Shown: in pieces, positions 43,690 to 53,929 of the stretch
Layout of the letters: each line of letters starts with the position of its first letter
Position numbering within the stretch: the first letter of the stretch is position 1
Assembly: GCA_014529385.2 (NCBI GenBank)
Contig: CM043950.1
Coordinates: forward strand, 64,004,935 to 64,068,934
From: Adiantum capillus-veneris
Lineage: Eukaryota; Streptophyta; Polypodiopsida; Polypodiales; Pteridaceae
Length of the DNA: 64,000 nt
Direction: 5' to 3'
The notes under the pieces: generated by a model
What the model was told of the DNA's origin: nothing
Databases searched by the model: none
Seen by the model: the letters and a program-made list of their open reading frames with translations, nothing else
Program-made: the position numbers and the translations under genes

Positions 43690-43925
43690 TTGTATTGGAA
43701 GGAGATTCATAAGGTCAAGAGAGCATGATCCACTGCGAGACCTATGGGGGGCGACGCTCCGGATAGCGGCGTGGAATTGTAATGGATCATATAGGCTAGA
43801 TGGGGCGCCATTTTCAGCCTCAGGCTGAAAATGGAGATTGATAAGGTCAAGAGAGGATGATCCACTGCGAGATTGATAAGGTCAAGAGAGCAGTATGTAG
43901 CGTGCGGGGCATCACTCCCATCATG
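43690..43925. other. Rearranged junction inside LINE-A
   Basis: Pieces in order: a 40-base unit (GATTSATAAGGTCAAGAGAG core) at 43701, repeated at 43833 and 43871; a plus-strand endonuclease start LRIAAWNCNGSYRLD at about 43757-43800, inverted relative to LINE-A; a 27-base perfect palindrome at 43808-43834, half of which equals Gypsy VI LTR sequence (44876-44895); and at about 43885-43912 an inverted LTR piece (GGGAGTGATGCCCCGCACG). It looks like template switching or complex repair. Confidence 0.75.
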
Positions 43926-44269
43926 CTCTCTTGGCTTTTCCAGAACCACTACTTTCCCTCCTCTATAAAAGGCGATTTTCCCCTTTTCTCTTGCTGCCCT
44001 GATCTCTGGCATCAACTCTTGCATGTGTGACACTTGTGCCAATGTAAGGTCATCTCCCAGGAAAATACCGGTTTTCTTAAGAGTTGGCCTCTTCTTTAGA
44101 AATTCTTTCCTTATTTCTATATTCGGGAAGCGGAGAATAAGTGCCCTATCCTTTACGTTTCCCTTCTCGTTGATTCCTTTCTTGCCCACTCTCCATGCAC
44201 TTGTGTGAATAGTCTCTGTGATGCCCATGCGTTGTAGCAGTTCCCTCACTTCTTCATCTACGTTCTCTT
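43921..44269 (-). pseudogene. LINE-A ORF1, C-terminal part
   Basis: Reads NVDEEVRELLQRMGI, DRALILRFPNIEIRKEFLKK, GIFLGDDLTLAQVSHMQELM and KIAFYRGGKVVVL. The order (end of an RRM-like fold, then a basic C-terminal domain with (K/R)...LILRF) resembles L1-type ORF1p/Transposase_22. It is truncated at the rearranged junction and cut at 44269 by Gypsy VI; bases 44265-44269 (CTCTT) are the TSD. Confidence 0.75.
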
Positions 44270-45810
44270 TGTCACCAGGAGGTGTATTTTTCCTGTTGCC
44301 TTCCGTAAATAAGTATTAGATATATTTATTTTATTTTTACTTGTTTGTCCCAAAACCCTTGAAAAGGTGCAAGTGGACATTGCATGGCCAGTGTGAAACG
44401 GCTGCAGCCAAATGGGTTTCTCACATCGGGGATTTAGGTCGGTCAGACAGGGACTGCCCGGGCCAGTTAGCATTGAATTCTGATGAGTATGGAAGCTCGT
44501 GTGCGCCAAACTGGAATTTGGGCCACTCGTCAAGTCACTGCAACTTTATAAGTTGAAAGGGCCAGTAAATTAACCCACATTGTAGATGTTGGTCAAATGG
44601 TAGTCTTCAATGATGGTCAGGAGACCGATAGGGACGCCATGGAAGCATCTCCTAAAATTTAGGGAACTGCTATTTTTGACCGGAAAATGTGTTCGCATCA
44701 TTAGCTCTGGAATGACAAGGGGAACATTTTATTGCTCTGCTGCCAAGTCAACTGACGCACCAGTTGAGATATTTTTAGCAGGGAAAGCCCAAACTCGGAA
44801 ACTGGGTGACGTGTCAGCTTGTGAGCGATTCTGCCACTCTGGGAGGCAAAAACGAGCTGCATATCAACAAAGGGGACGCCATTTTCAGCCTCAGGTGGAT
44901 TGTAGCAGGTACAGAAGCTATGGAATGCTTACCTTGCCCTCTATGCACAGTATGGTGACGGGAGTGATGCCCCGCACGCTACATACTGCTCTCTTTCTCC
45001 CCTACGTTCAGTATGTTATGCCCCACTAGTGGGCTTCTCATTTGACCTATGTACAGTTATGGGGGTTTATGCGCGTTTGCCAAGGCAAGAGCCTTTTGAA
45101 CAGGAACCGGATTAGCTAATTGCTAATCCCCCACAGGTACGCACTGTTCCATCACGAAAGATTGCGAATTTGGAGAGTTTTCTTGCGTGAAAACTCGTCC
45201 AATTCACAGGGGAACTGTCCCATTGCGTGCGGGAGCCCTTGGGACACGCGTAGGCGTGTTCGCTCCGCTAAAAACGATCCGAAACAGGGAATTACAGCCT
45301 GCTGTGTTTTTCTGCAGGTTTAGGGTTTCGCACCTAAACTGCAAGGGAACATCGGGGGAGCCTCTTGAGAGCCTTGGGATGCGTGTACAGGCTTTTGGGC
45401 TCCCGGCAGTGAAAAACAGAGAATTACAGCCCGCTGAATTTCTGTGACAGCTCACCAGAAAGCTTCCAGATATCGAGGGAATCCGTCCTAGACAGGTGTT
45501 TTTGACCTACAGGGGTTTTTGCGTCGTTATGTTGTCGAAATCTGGTCGAAAACCTGCGTTTTCAGCCCTCGCCAGGTTTGGACAGCTTTGTGAAAGCTTG
45601 TGCTAAGTGGTCGGATCGTCTACCTTAATTTGAATAAAGAAATACCGAAAGGGGCGCCAGTCTTTGGGGCCTACAGGGTGTCGGTCTCGTGTGCGCAGTG
45701 ACATTCTAGTCACTGGACGCAACTGTGTTCTCTTCCCTTCTCAGTGCTCTGTGTAAAGTTAACAGGTAATTGAAATAGTACCGCCCTCTACGTTGTACGG
45801 GCCGGTTATA
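44270..45810 (+). repeat. Gypsy VI 5' LTR
   Basis: 1541 bp, starting TGTCACCAGGAGG and ending CCGGTTATA. Bases after it (CGGTTCCATCGACGGGATAG) do not start with TGG, so no normal tRNA primer site is evident. Several frames repeated in both LTRs are not genes. Confidence 0.9.
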
Positions 45811-45895
45811 CGGTTCCATCGACGGGATAGTCACTTTTTCTTCAAAAAGTGCAGCGTGGATTGTTGTGGGTGAAAGCAACACAGAGCTTGTCGAT

Positions 45896-47360
45896 ATGGC
45901 AGAGAAGAGAGACCAAATACCTGAAGAGGGATCTTCCTCACATGGCACAGAGAAAATTCCTTCAACTCTTCAAGAAGAGGACATGTTGTTTAGAACTCAA
46001 CTGCGTTGCTGCATGGACATGTTTCAGCAGTTGGCTAACAACCCAAGGATGCAGGAATTCTTACAGGCTCCGACACAGGGTTTTAAGCCTCCTACACAGG
46101 GAATGACTGAGCCGTTGCAAGAAAAGGAGATTTCCAATGCGCAGAGGACTCATGATGCTCGAGGGAAAGCCCATGTGGTTGAGCAACTAGCGGTGTCCAA
46201 TGATCCAAAGCAACTTGCTTTAGCTGGACAGGAACCGTTTGTGAATGGTCAAGGGAGCAATGAACAGGCTATGCGTCAGACCCTTCCATTACCTAATACT
46301 TATCCTGGTTATTTTGGAGGTGGTTCAGTGTTTCAAGCTATGGCTGGACCTTCCACAGGTTATATGCCAGGGAATGTGTTCGGGACAATGCAAACAGGCA
46401 TGGGTAACCCTATGTACGGGAACATGGGTGTCCAACTAGGTTTTCAGGGTGCCTATGGCCAGTTTCGAGTGCCTGGAACACAATTTGGTATGGCTGGTTT
46501 TTCGCAGCCATACGTACAAAATGCAGATATGACAGGGAAAACAGTTGATGCGAGTGCTGGAATGAACACTCATGGAGCACCACTGTTACAGGCACCTGTT
46601 TATGATAATGTGGCTCCTTTGAGTCAGCCTAAGGATTACAAGGAAGGTGGGCAAGGAGTGAAGTTTGAAACTTTCAGAGGAACTGAGGACCAATTAAAGG
46701 CTTTGACCTTCTCACAGCAGTTCGATGCAGCTTATGCTGGAGGAAACTTCACGGAATCTTCAAAGATATGCAAGGCTGCCACTTTCTTGAAAGGGAATGC
46801 GCTCCAATGGTGGACCGCATTGTTGAACCAGGGTCGAGCCCCAACAACGTGGGTCCAATTCAAACAACTTTTTGCGCCTGCATGGTTGACAAACACTTTT
46901 GAAGTGGATGTGATGACAGAATGGCACGAGTTGAATGCTAAACAGTGTGCGAATTTGGAAGAGTACAATAAACAGTTTTGGGCCGCACTGTTGCCAGTCA
47001 CCTCTTACAGGTTTGTGCCTTTGTCAGAACAAATTTAGAAGTACTGTTGCGGATTGCCCAAGAAAATCAGGGACTACTACACAAAGACTACTGTCATGAA
47101 TATGTTTCAATTGATAGAGAATGCAAGAGTGGCCAACAATCTGTCGAAGGGAGATTCCGATGGATTTAATAGCCACAAGAAAGGGGCCCAGGGCAAACAG
47201 TTTTCAGCCAAGGGCGATGTTGCAGCAAAGCCTTCTGAGTCTCCTGCAAAGAAGCCCTCCACTGAAGAAGCTGATACGTCCAAGAAGCAGTCTAAATCTT
47301 CTTCGGAACGAGGACAAGGACAAAAAAGGCATTTTCTGGCAAAACTTTTCAAGAAAGGAA
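45896..47360 (+). pseudogene. Gypsy VI gag
   Basis: The ATG at 45896 (MAEKRDQIPEEG). A Gln/Gly/Met/Pro-rich linker (about residues 100-240) precedes a capsid with FSQQFDAAYAGG and LQWWTALLNQGRAPTTW, close to that of Gypsy IV. An in-frame TAG at 47036-47038 interrupts it, after which the same frame continues (KIRDYYTKT, a Lys/Ser-rich tail). A frame change near 47325-47345, beside an A run, leads to the zinc knuckle CYICEQEGHFANEC in the pol frame. Confidence 0.85.
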
Positions 47361-50300
47361 AGCTCTTAGGGAGGCCAAGAAGTGCTACATTTGTGAACAG
47401 GAAGGACACTTTGCAAATGAGTGCCCACAGAAGAAGTCACAGGATAAGGATGACAAGTCAGACCATAAAGGGAAGAAGCCAAAGCAGAGTGCAGGACTTG
47501 TTCCAGATTTGGTTGGAGATCAGCCAAACACAGATGCCACGGAGCTGTGTAGAGCTTGGGGCAAAGTTAGAGACCAGACAGTGCTGGTTTTCTTTGATCC
47601 AGGAGCCCATGCAAATTTCATATCACCAGAATTGGCATCAAAGTTGGGCATTCGTGCAAAGGAGATGGGTATGACAGGCGAAGCAGGTTTGGCATGCCCA
47701 GGACATTCAGAGCTTGTTACTCCTATTCTGGGAAAGCTTCATTTGCACATTCAGAGCTATGTGGATGCGGAAGAATTTCATATTATGCCGCTTGAGGGCT
47801 GTGATGTGTTATTGGGTATCCCATGGTGTTACAGGTTGCATGCTATGGTGGATACTTACAACAAAAAGATTACCCTTGTACATACAGGAAAGACTCATGT
47901 CATTGATGTAAAGCTTAAAGGCGAGTCTGTTCCAGTTGTTTCTGCTTCTGCTATTTCATCTGTAATAAAGAATCATCTTTCTGCGTACTTGATCTTTGCA
48001 AAAGAAGTACCTCAAGTTGTATCTAATTTGTCTACCTTAGATAAAGACAGGTCAACTTTTTTGAGTGGTTTCAGTGATTGTTTTTCGGACTCTTTGCCAG
48101 GGGAGTTACCTCTTGAGAGACTTGAGGATCATACTATAGATCTTGTGCTAGGTTCTAGTCCACCGAATAGACCACCATACAGGGTTAGTGCAGCCCAGCA
48201 GAAAGAGATTATGGGTCAGGTCAACGAGCTTTTAGAGAAGGGGCTGATTCAGCCCAGTTCATCCCCTTTTTGTTCGCCTGTACTCTTAGTGCAGAAGAAG
48301 GATGGTTCATGGCGCATGTGCATTGACTATCACGCCTTGAATAAGAATACCATCAAGAACAGGTTCCCCATACCGAGTATAGATGACATTCTTGATCGGC
48401 TTGAGGGAGCGTCATTGTTTACAAGAATAGACCTAAAGAGCGGGTATCATCAGATACGCATTAGACCAGAAGATGTCCATAAGACTGCGTTCAGGACAAC
48501 ATTTGGTCTCTATGAGTTTCTTGTCATGCCATTTGGTCTCACAAATGCTCCTGCCACATTTAATAGAATGATGGACATAATTTTTAGACCACATAGAAAC
48601 TTCGTGGGTACCTTCTTTGATGACATGATTGTCTACTCAAATTCTGAAGAGGAGCATAGGGATCACTTGACTGTAGTTTTCAATGAGTTACGTAAGAACA
48701 GGCTACTCATTAATGCTAAGAAGAGTGAATTCTTTTTGCAAGAGATTCACTTCCTTGGGCACATTGTTTCAAAGGATGGGGTACGCATGGATCCCGCTAA
48801 AGTGGAAGCAATTAGGTCATGGCTAGACTTGAAGTCCGTACATGACATTCGAAGCTTTCTAGGCTTATGTTCCTATTACAGGAGGTTCATCCGAAATTTT
48901 GCTGAGATTGCTTCTCCACTCCATGCACTGCAAGGAAAAGGAGTTACTTTCAAGTGGACAGCCAAGGAAATTTTAGCGTTCAAACACTTGAAAGAGAAGC
49001 TGACTTCAGATCCGGTAATTATTTTGCTAGATCTTTCTAAACCTTTTGTGGTTCAATGTGATGCGTGTGGCCATAGTCTTGGTGCAGTTCTAATGCAGAA
49101 TGGCCGAGTAGTCGCATATGAGAGCAGAATTCTTTTGAAGACTGAAAGGAACTTGCAAGTCTATGAGAAAGAATTGCTGGCAGTAATTCATGCTCTCACT
49201 AGTTGGAAACACTATTTGCTAGGGGCTGATTTTGTTGTACAAACGGATCATCAAACCTTGCGATATTTTCTTACACAGATGAAGTTGTCTGAGAAGCACA
49301 TGCGATGGGCAAACATCTTGTCAATGTTCCATTTTCAAATTGTGCATGTGCAAGGGAAAAAGAACGTGGTGGCTGATGCGTTGTCACGAAAGCCCCAAAT
49401 TTCAGCAGTGTCAATTCCGTACCATTGTGAACTAGACGAAATGAAGACACAATATGCTGAAGATTCAGATTTTGCAAGGATCTATGACCAGCTTGTTGAT
49501 GGGCAACATCATGAGCACTATATGCTTAAGAATGACTTTCTCATGATGCATGGAAAGTTATGCGTTACTAAACAGTTACGGCCAAAGATTTTGATGGAAA
49601 GTCATGCTCCACCTTATGCTGGGCATCGTGGAATTGATGCGACAGTGAAAGGGGTTGAGGCATTCTTCTATTGGCCAGCTTTGCGTCAAGATGTTGACAC
49701 ATTTGTAAGATCATGCTTAGTATGCCAAAAAGTCAAATTTGACAGACAAAAGCAACCGGGATTGTTGCAGCCATTGCCGATCCCTGATAGGCCATGGGAA
49801 AGTATAGCAATGGACTTTATCTTTGATCTTCCAAGGACGCAAACAGGAAATGATGGGATTTGAACTATCATTTGTAGGTTCAGTAAGCAGGCCCATTTCA
49901 TTCCTGTTAGGAAGAAGATAAAGCCAGAACACATGGTCAAGATATTCATGAGCAATATCTTTAAATATCATGGGATGCCTCAGTCAATTGTCAGTGACAG
50001 GGATCCACGTATGACGAGTCTTTTCTGGAAGGCATTGTTTGAGAACATGGGCACTACGCTCAAGTTCTCTTCTTCGTTTCATCCGCAAACTGATGGACAG
50101 TCAGAAGAGGCAAATTCTACTGTCTTGGACCTGCTCAAATGTTATGTCTCAGAGCACAAGGCAACTTGGGAACACCATCTCCCATTGGTTGAATATGCTT
50201 ACAATAACACTGTGCGTACGTCAACAGGTAAGGCACCATTTGAGATAGTGGAAGGAGGAAAGAAAGTCCCGCCCATTTTGCAGACTAAGGACAAGATATT

Positions 50301-50886
50301 TGAGGTAGACAAGTATGTGCAAGATATGGATGAAACATACAGGAACATAACGATTGCTCTTGAGAAGAATCAGGCTAAGCAAAAGAAAGCTGCTGATCGT
50401 CACCGTCGTGAACTTGTATTTTCACTTGGTGATTGGGTACTTTTGCGCTTTGAAAAGGCCAGGTTAAGGAAAAGGAAAGGCAAGGAACGCTTGTTTCCTA
50501 AGCTCAGTATGCGATATTATGGTCCTTTTCAGATTTCAGAAAAGATCAGCGATGTAGCTTACAGGTTAAAGCTACCAGAAGGCTGGAAAATACATAATGC
50601 TTTTCATGTCAGCCTTCTAAGGCCCTTTGTTGGTGATGTGCCAGAGAATATGCTTGATGAGGAACAACCCGAAGTGGAAGAATTGGATGAAATCCTTGTT
50701 CCTGAACAGATATTGGCACATAAAGAAAGAAAGGTTAGAGGAAAAGTTGCAAGACGCTATTTGGTGAAGTTCAAGAACTATCCATCATTAGATGCCAAAT
50801 GGATGGAAGAGTCTGAATTGCTTGATTCACTTCAGCTATTGCAATTGTATCTTGAAGCCTTTCAAATGGAACCCACAGTGACTTGA
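47345..50886 (+). pseudogene. Gypsy VI pol: protease to chromodomain
   Basis: One frame with a single stop. Zinc knuckle, protease (FFDPGAHANFIS), RT (RMCIDYHALN, FFDDMIVYS), RNase H (QCDACGHSLGAVL, TDHQTLRYF), integrase HHCC (HRGIDATVKG, CLVCQKVK), core MDFI / SDRD / QTDGQSEEAN, then chromodomain RRYLVKFKNYPSLDAKWM and stop at 50884-50886. TGA at 49861-49863 stands where Gypsy IV has Trp (GIWTIVDRFSKQ); two codons later ICRFSK replaces VDRFSK. RT and integrase catalytic acids remain. Confidence 0.93.
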
Positions 50887-51195
50887 TGCAACCTTTTTGG
50901 AGCAAGGCAAGAGCATGGTTCATGATGCTCAAGAGAGTAGTTAAGCAATTGTATCTACTCTTTCCATACAGAATTTAGCTAGAGAAGTTTGTGCTCAAGA
51001 GTACACTCGAAGACTTCTACGCTTGATATATGTGTCGTAGCTAGGTTGGTGGGATTGTTTAATCGTCCAACGCTACATTTCCGGAAGCATGTATATCTTG
51101 GATTCCCATCATAGAATATATCTGATATCAGGAGATATCTGTATGTATTATTGGCATGCAAGCGAGGTCGCTTGCAGTATTTCAAGGGTGGGGTG
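50887..51195 (+). other. Gypsy VI 3' untranslated region and polypurine tract
   Basis: Non-coding. It ends CAAGGGTGGGGTG (51183-51195) directly before the 3' LTR, a plausible polypurine tract. Confidence 0.75.
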
Positions 51196-52758
51196 TGTCA
51201 CCAGGAGGTGTATTTTTCCTGTTGCCTTCCGTAAATAAGTATTAGATATATTTATTTTATTTTTACTTGTTTGTCCCAAAACCCTTGAAAAGGTGCAAGT
51301 GGACATTGCATGGCCAGTGTGAAACGGCTACAGCCAAATGGGTTTCTCACATCGGGGATTTAGGTCGGTCAGATAGGGACTGCCCGGGCCAGTTAGCATT
51401 GAATTCTGATGAGTATGGAAGCTCGTGTGCGCCAAACTGGAATTTGGGCCACTCGTCAAGTCACTGCAACTTTATAAGTTGAAAGGGGCCAGTAAATTAA
51501 CCCACATTGTAGATGTTGGTCAAATGGTAGTCTTCAATGATGGTCAGGAGACCGATAGGGACGCCATGGAAGCATCTCCTAAAATTTAGGGAACTGCTAT
51601 TTTTGACCGGAAAATGTGTTCGCATCATTAGCTCTAGAATGACAAGGGGAACGTTTTATTGCTCTGCTGCCAAGTCAACTGACGCACCAGTTGAGATATT
51701 TTTAGCAGGGAAAGCCCAAACTCGGAAACTGGGCGACGTGTCAGCCTGTGAGCGATTCTGCCACTCTGGGAGGCTAAAACGAGCTGCATATCAACAAAGG
51801 GGGCGCCATTTTCAGTCTCAGGTGGATTGTAGCAGGTACAGAAGCGGATTGTAGCAGGTACAAAAGCTATGGAATGCTTACCTTGCCCTCTATGCACAGT
51901 ATGGTGACGGGAGTGATGCCCCGCACGCTACATACTGCTCTCTTTCTCCCCTACGTACAGTATGTTATGCCCCACTAGTGGGCTTCTCATTTGACCTATG
52001 TACAGTTATGGGGGTTTATGCGCGTTTGCCAAGGCAAGAGCCTTTTGAACGGGAACCGGATTAGCTAATTGCTAATCCCCCACAGGTACGCACTGTTCCA
52101 TCACGAAAGATTGCGAATTTGGAGAGTTTTCTTGCGTGAAAACTCGTCCAATTCACAGGGGAACTGTCCCATTGCGTGCGGGAGCCCTTGGGACACGCGT
52201 AGGCGTGTTCGCTCCGCTAAAAACGATCCGAAACAGGGAATTACAGCCTGCTGTGTTTTTCTGCAGGTTTAGGGTTTCGCACCTAAACTGCAAGGGAACA
52301 TCGGGGGAGCCTCTTGAGAGCCTTGGGATGCGTGTACAGGCTTTTGGGCTCCCGGCAGTGAAAAACAGAGAATTACAGCCCGCTGAATTTCTGTGACAGC
52401 TCACCAAAAAGCTTCCAGATATCGAGGGAATCCGTCCTAGACAGGTGTTTTTGACCTACAGGGGTTTTTGCGTCGTTATGTTGTCGAAATCTGGTCGAAA
52501 ACCTGCGTTTTCAGCCCTCGCCAGGTTTGGACAGCTTTGTGAAAGCTTGTGCTAAGTGGTCGGATCGTCTACCTTAATTTGAATAAAGAAATACCGAAAG
52601 GGGCGCCAGTCTTTGGGGCCTACAGGGTGTCGGTCTCGTGTGCGCAGTGACATTCTAGTCGCTGGACGCAACTGTGTTCTCTTCCCTTCTCAGTGCTCTG
52701 TGTAAAGTTAACAGGTAATTGAAATAGTACCGCCCTCTACGTTGTACGGCCGGTTATA
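51196..52758 (+). repeat. Gypsy VI 3' LTR
   Basis: 1563 bp, matching 44270-45810. It has an extra 22-bp tandem copy near 51844 (GATTGTAGCAGGTACARAAG). Its right junction carries a 23-bp tandem duplication (52750-52772 and 52773-52795, one mismatch) that spans LTR end and flank. Confidence 0.92.
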
Positions 52759-53595
52759 CTCTTTGTCTCTGACCGGTTATACTCTTTGTCTTTGACTCCT
52801 GTGATCCGCACATGCAGAGCCCGATTCTTCCTTTTCTGCTCTTCCTCAATGGTCATATTAATAATGGTGGAGGTAGGTGTGGTCTCAGGCATCTAGGCCT
52901 TCCCTTTCTTCGCATCCTCAGTCCATTTCTCTGCTTCATCAACCTTTTCTTGTGTCTTAACAAGACATTCCGCCCATGAAGATGCCGTTTTCGATTTCTG
53001 TTCATCTCCTTCCCGTAGAGCTTTCATCTGATCCTTCATGTCCTCGAGCTCCTTCAGCACCGAAGGTTGGTCGTCTCCCTTTTCCTTAGTTGCAGATTTG
53101 CAAGCCGCAAGTTCTCCTTTTAGCTCCTTGATTATTGTATCTTTTTCCCCCATGTGCTTTTCCATATTTGTTCTCCATGCTTCAAAACTTGCTACTGCCT
53201 CATTGAGTTTCTTTTGCATAACGCATTCTGTTACATTTACTTCGGCCTTGATTAGGTTTCGTAATTCTGTTTTCACGAATTGAATTTCCTCATTCTGTAC
53301 CCCCCGGATCTCTGTCCTTGGTTCTCTCATCATGTCTCCATACATGGAGTTCCTGTAGCTCTCAGCGGTGCATTTCCTTCCTGATGTCATCCCTCATATT
53401 GTTTAGCTCTGATTTGAGCATCACCTGGACCTTCTCCATCAGTAGCTCATCATGTATCCTGGAGGTTTTCCCAACTCGTAAGGATCCTGGTGATAGTACA
53501 GTATCTCTGTTTCTCCGTTTGAAAGTGGCCGTCGTTTTTTTTGGGGTGGTGTAGCTATCTACACCCGGCCCTTCCCCTTCTGTAGGCAGATTCAT
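52759..53595 (-). pseudogene. LINE-A ORF1, N-terminal part (coiled coil)
   Basis: The ATG at 53595 (MNLPTEGEGPG). The first frame ends near 53365; an overlapping frame carries a long helical, Glu/Lys/Leu-rich stretch (53280 to 52900; for example LKELEDMKDQMKALREGDE), predicted by eye as a coiled coil. A TAG lies at 52890-52892, then KRKNRALHVRITGVKDKE, an RNP-like strand that continues in phase at 44264 (ENVDEEV). Coiled coil plus RRM plus basic tail is the L1 ORF1p layout. Confidence 0.75.
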
Positions 53596-53862
53596 CGAAC
53601 CCGCCCCACAAATGTGGGGTAGGGTACTAGGGTAAGGGACTGAGAATAAGGCAAACTTGAAAGTTTATTTTAAAGCTTAAAACCCTTTAAACTTTAAAAG
53701 TTTATTTCAAAGCTTAAAAACCTTTAAACTTTAAGAGTTTATTTCAAAGCTTAAAAACCTTTAAACTTTAACGTAGGAGATGGGAAGTCCTTCTACGCGT
53801 AGGTAAAGGAGGGGTGCCGGGGACTTGCTACGCGTAGGAAGTCCTTCTACGCGTGAAGGAGA

Positions 53863-53867
<5 letters not shown>
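53596..53867 (-). repeat. LINE-A 5' region with tandem repeats and CTACGCGTAG palindromes
   Basis: Three ~37-bp units (TTTATTTCAAAGCTTAAAAA core) at 53660-53771. Then CTACGCGTAG at 53793 and 53828 and CTACGCGTGA at 53847, within a second short repeat (GGAAGTCCTTCTACGCGT). It probably holds the LINE promoter, by position only. Confidence 0.6.

Positions 53868-53927
<60 letters not shown>
53868..53927. repeat. (GA)n microsatellite between LINE-A and LINE-E
   Basis: 60 bases of GA. LINE-A's 5' region ends at its left side and truncated LINE-E begins at its right side. Confidence 0.97.

Positions 53928-53929
<2 letters not shown>

Larger units (their letters stand above)
44270..52758 (+). mobile_element. 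Gypsy VI: chromovirus inserted in LINE-A ORF1
   Basis: LTRs at 44270-45810 and 51196-52758; TSD CTCTT at 44265-44269 and 52759-52763 (or 52782-52786 after a 23-bp duplication). Domain order gag, zinc knuckle, protease, RT, RNase H, integrase, chromodomain. By eye about 14 LTR substitutions plus a 22-bp duplication in the right LTR: about 1% divergence. Two nonsense codons and one frameshift break the polyprotein. The LTR starts TGTCACC but ends GGTTATA, not CA. Confidence 0.95.
40738..53867 (-). mobile_element. LINE-A: long LINE interrupted by Gypsy VI
   Basis: A minus-strand non-LTR element from a probable 5' region (53867) to its 3' end (40738), with a (GA)n tract (plus-strand reading) on both sides. 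Without Gypsy VI it is about 4.6 kb. It has ORF1 (coiled coil, RRM-like, C-terminal domain), then ORF2 with RT and a Cys-rich C-terminus. Most of the ORF2 endonuclease is missing and replaced by a rearranged junction. The ORF1 reading frame continues in phase across Gypsy VI, proving a single element. Confidence 0.85.

Noticed and set aside
44341-45447. Several ORFs duplicated at 51267-52396
   Set aside because: They are within the two LTRs of Gypsy VI and overlap on both strands.
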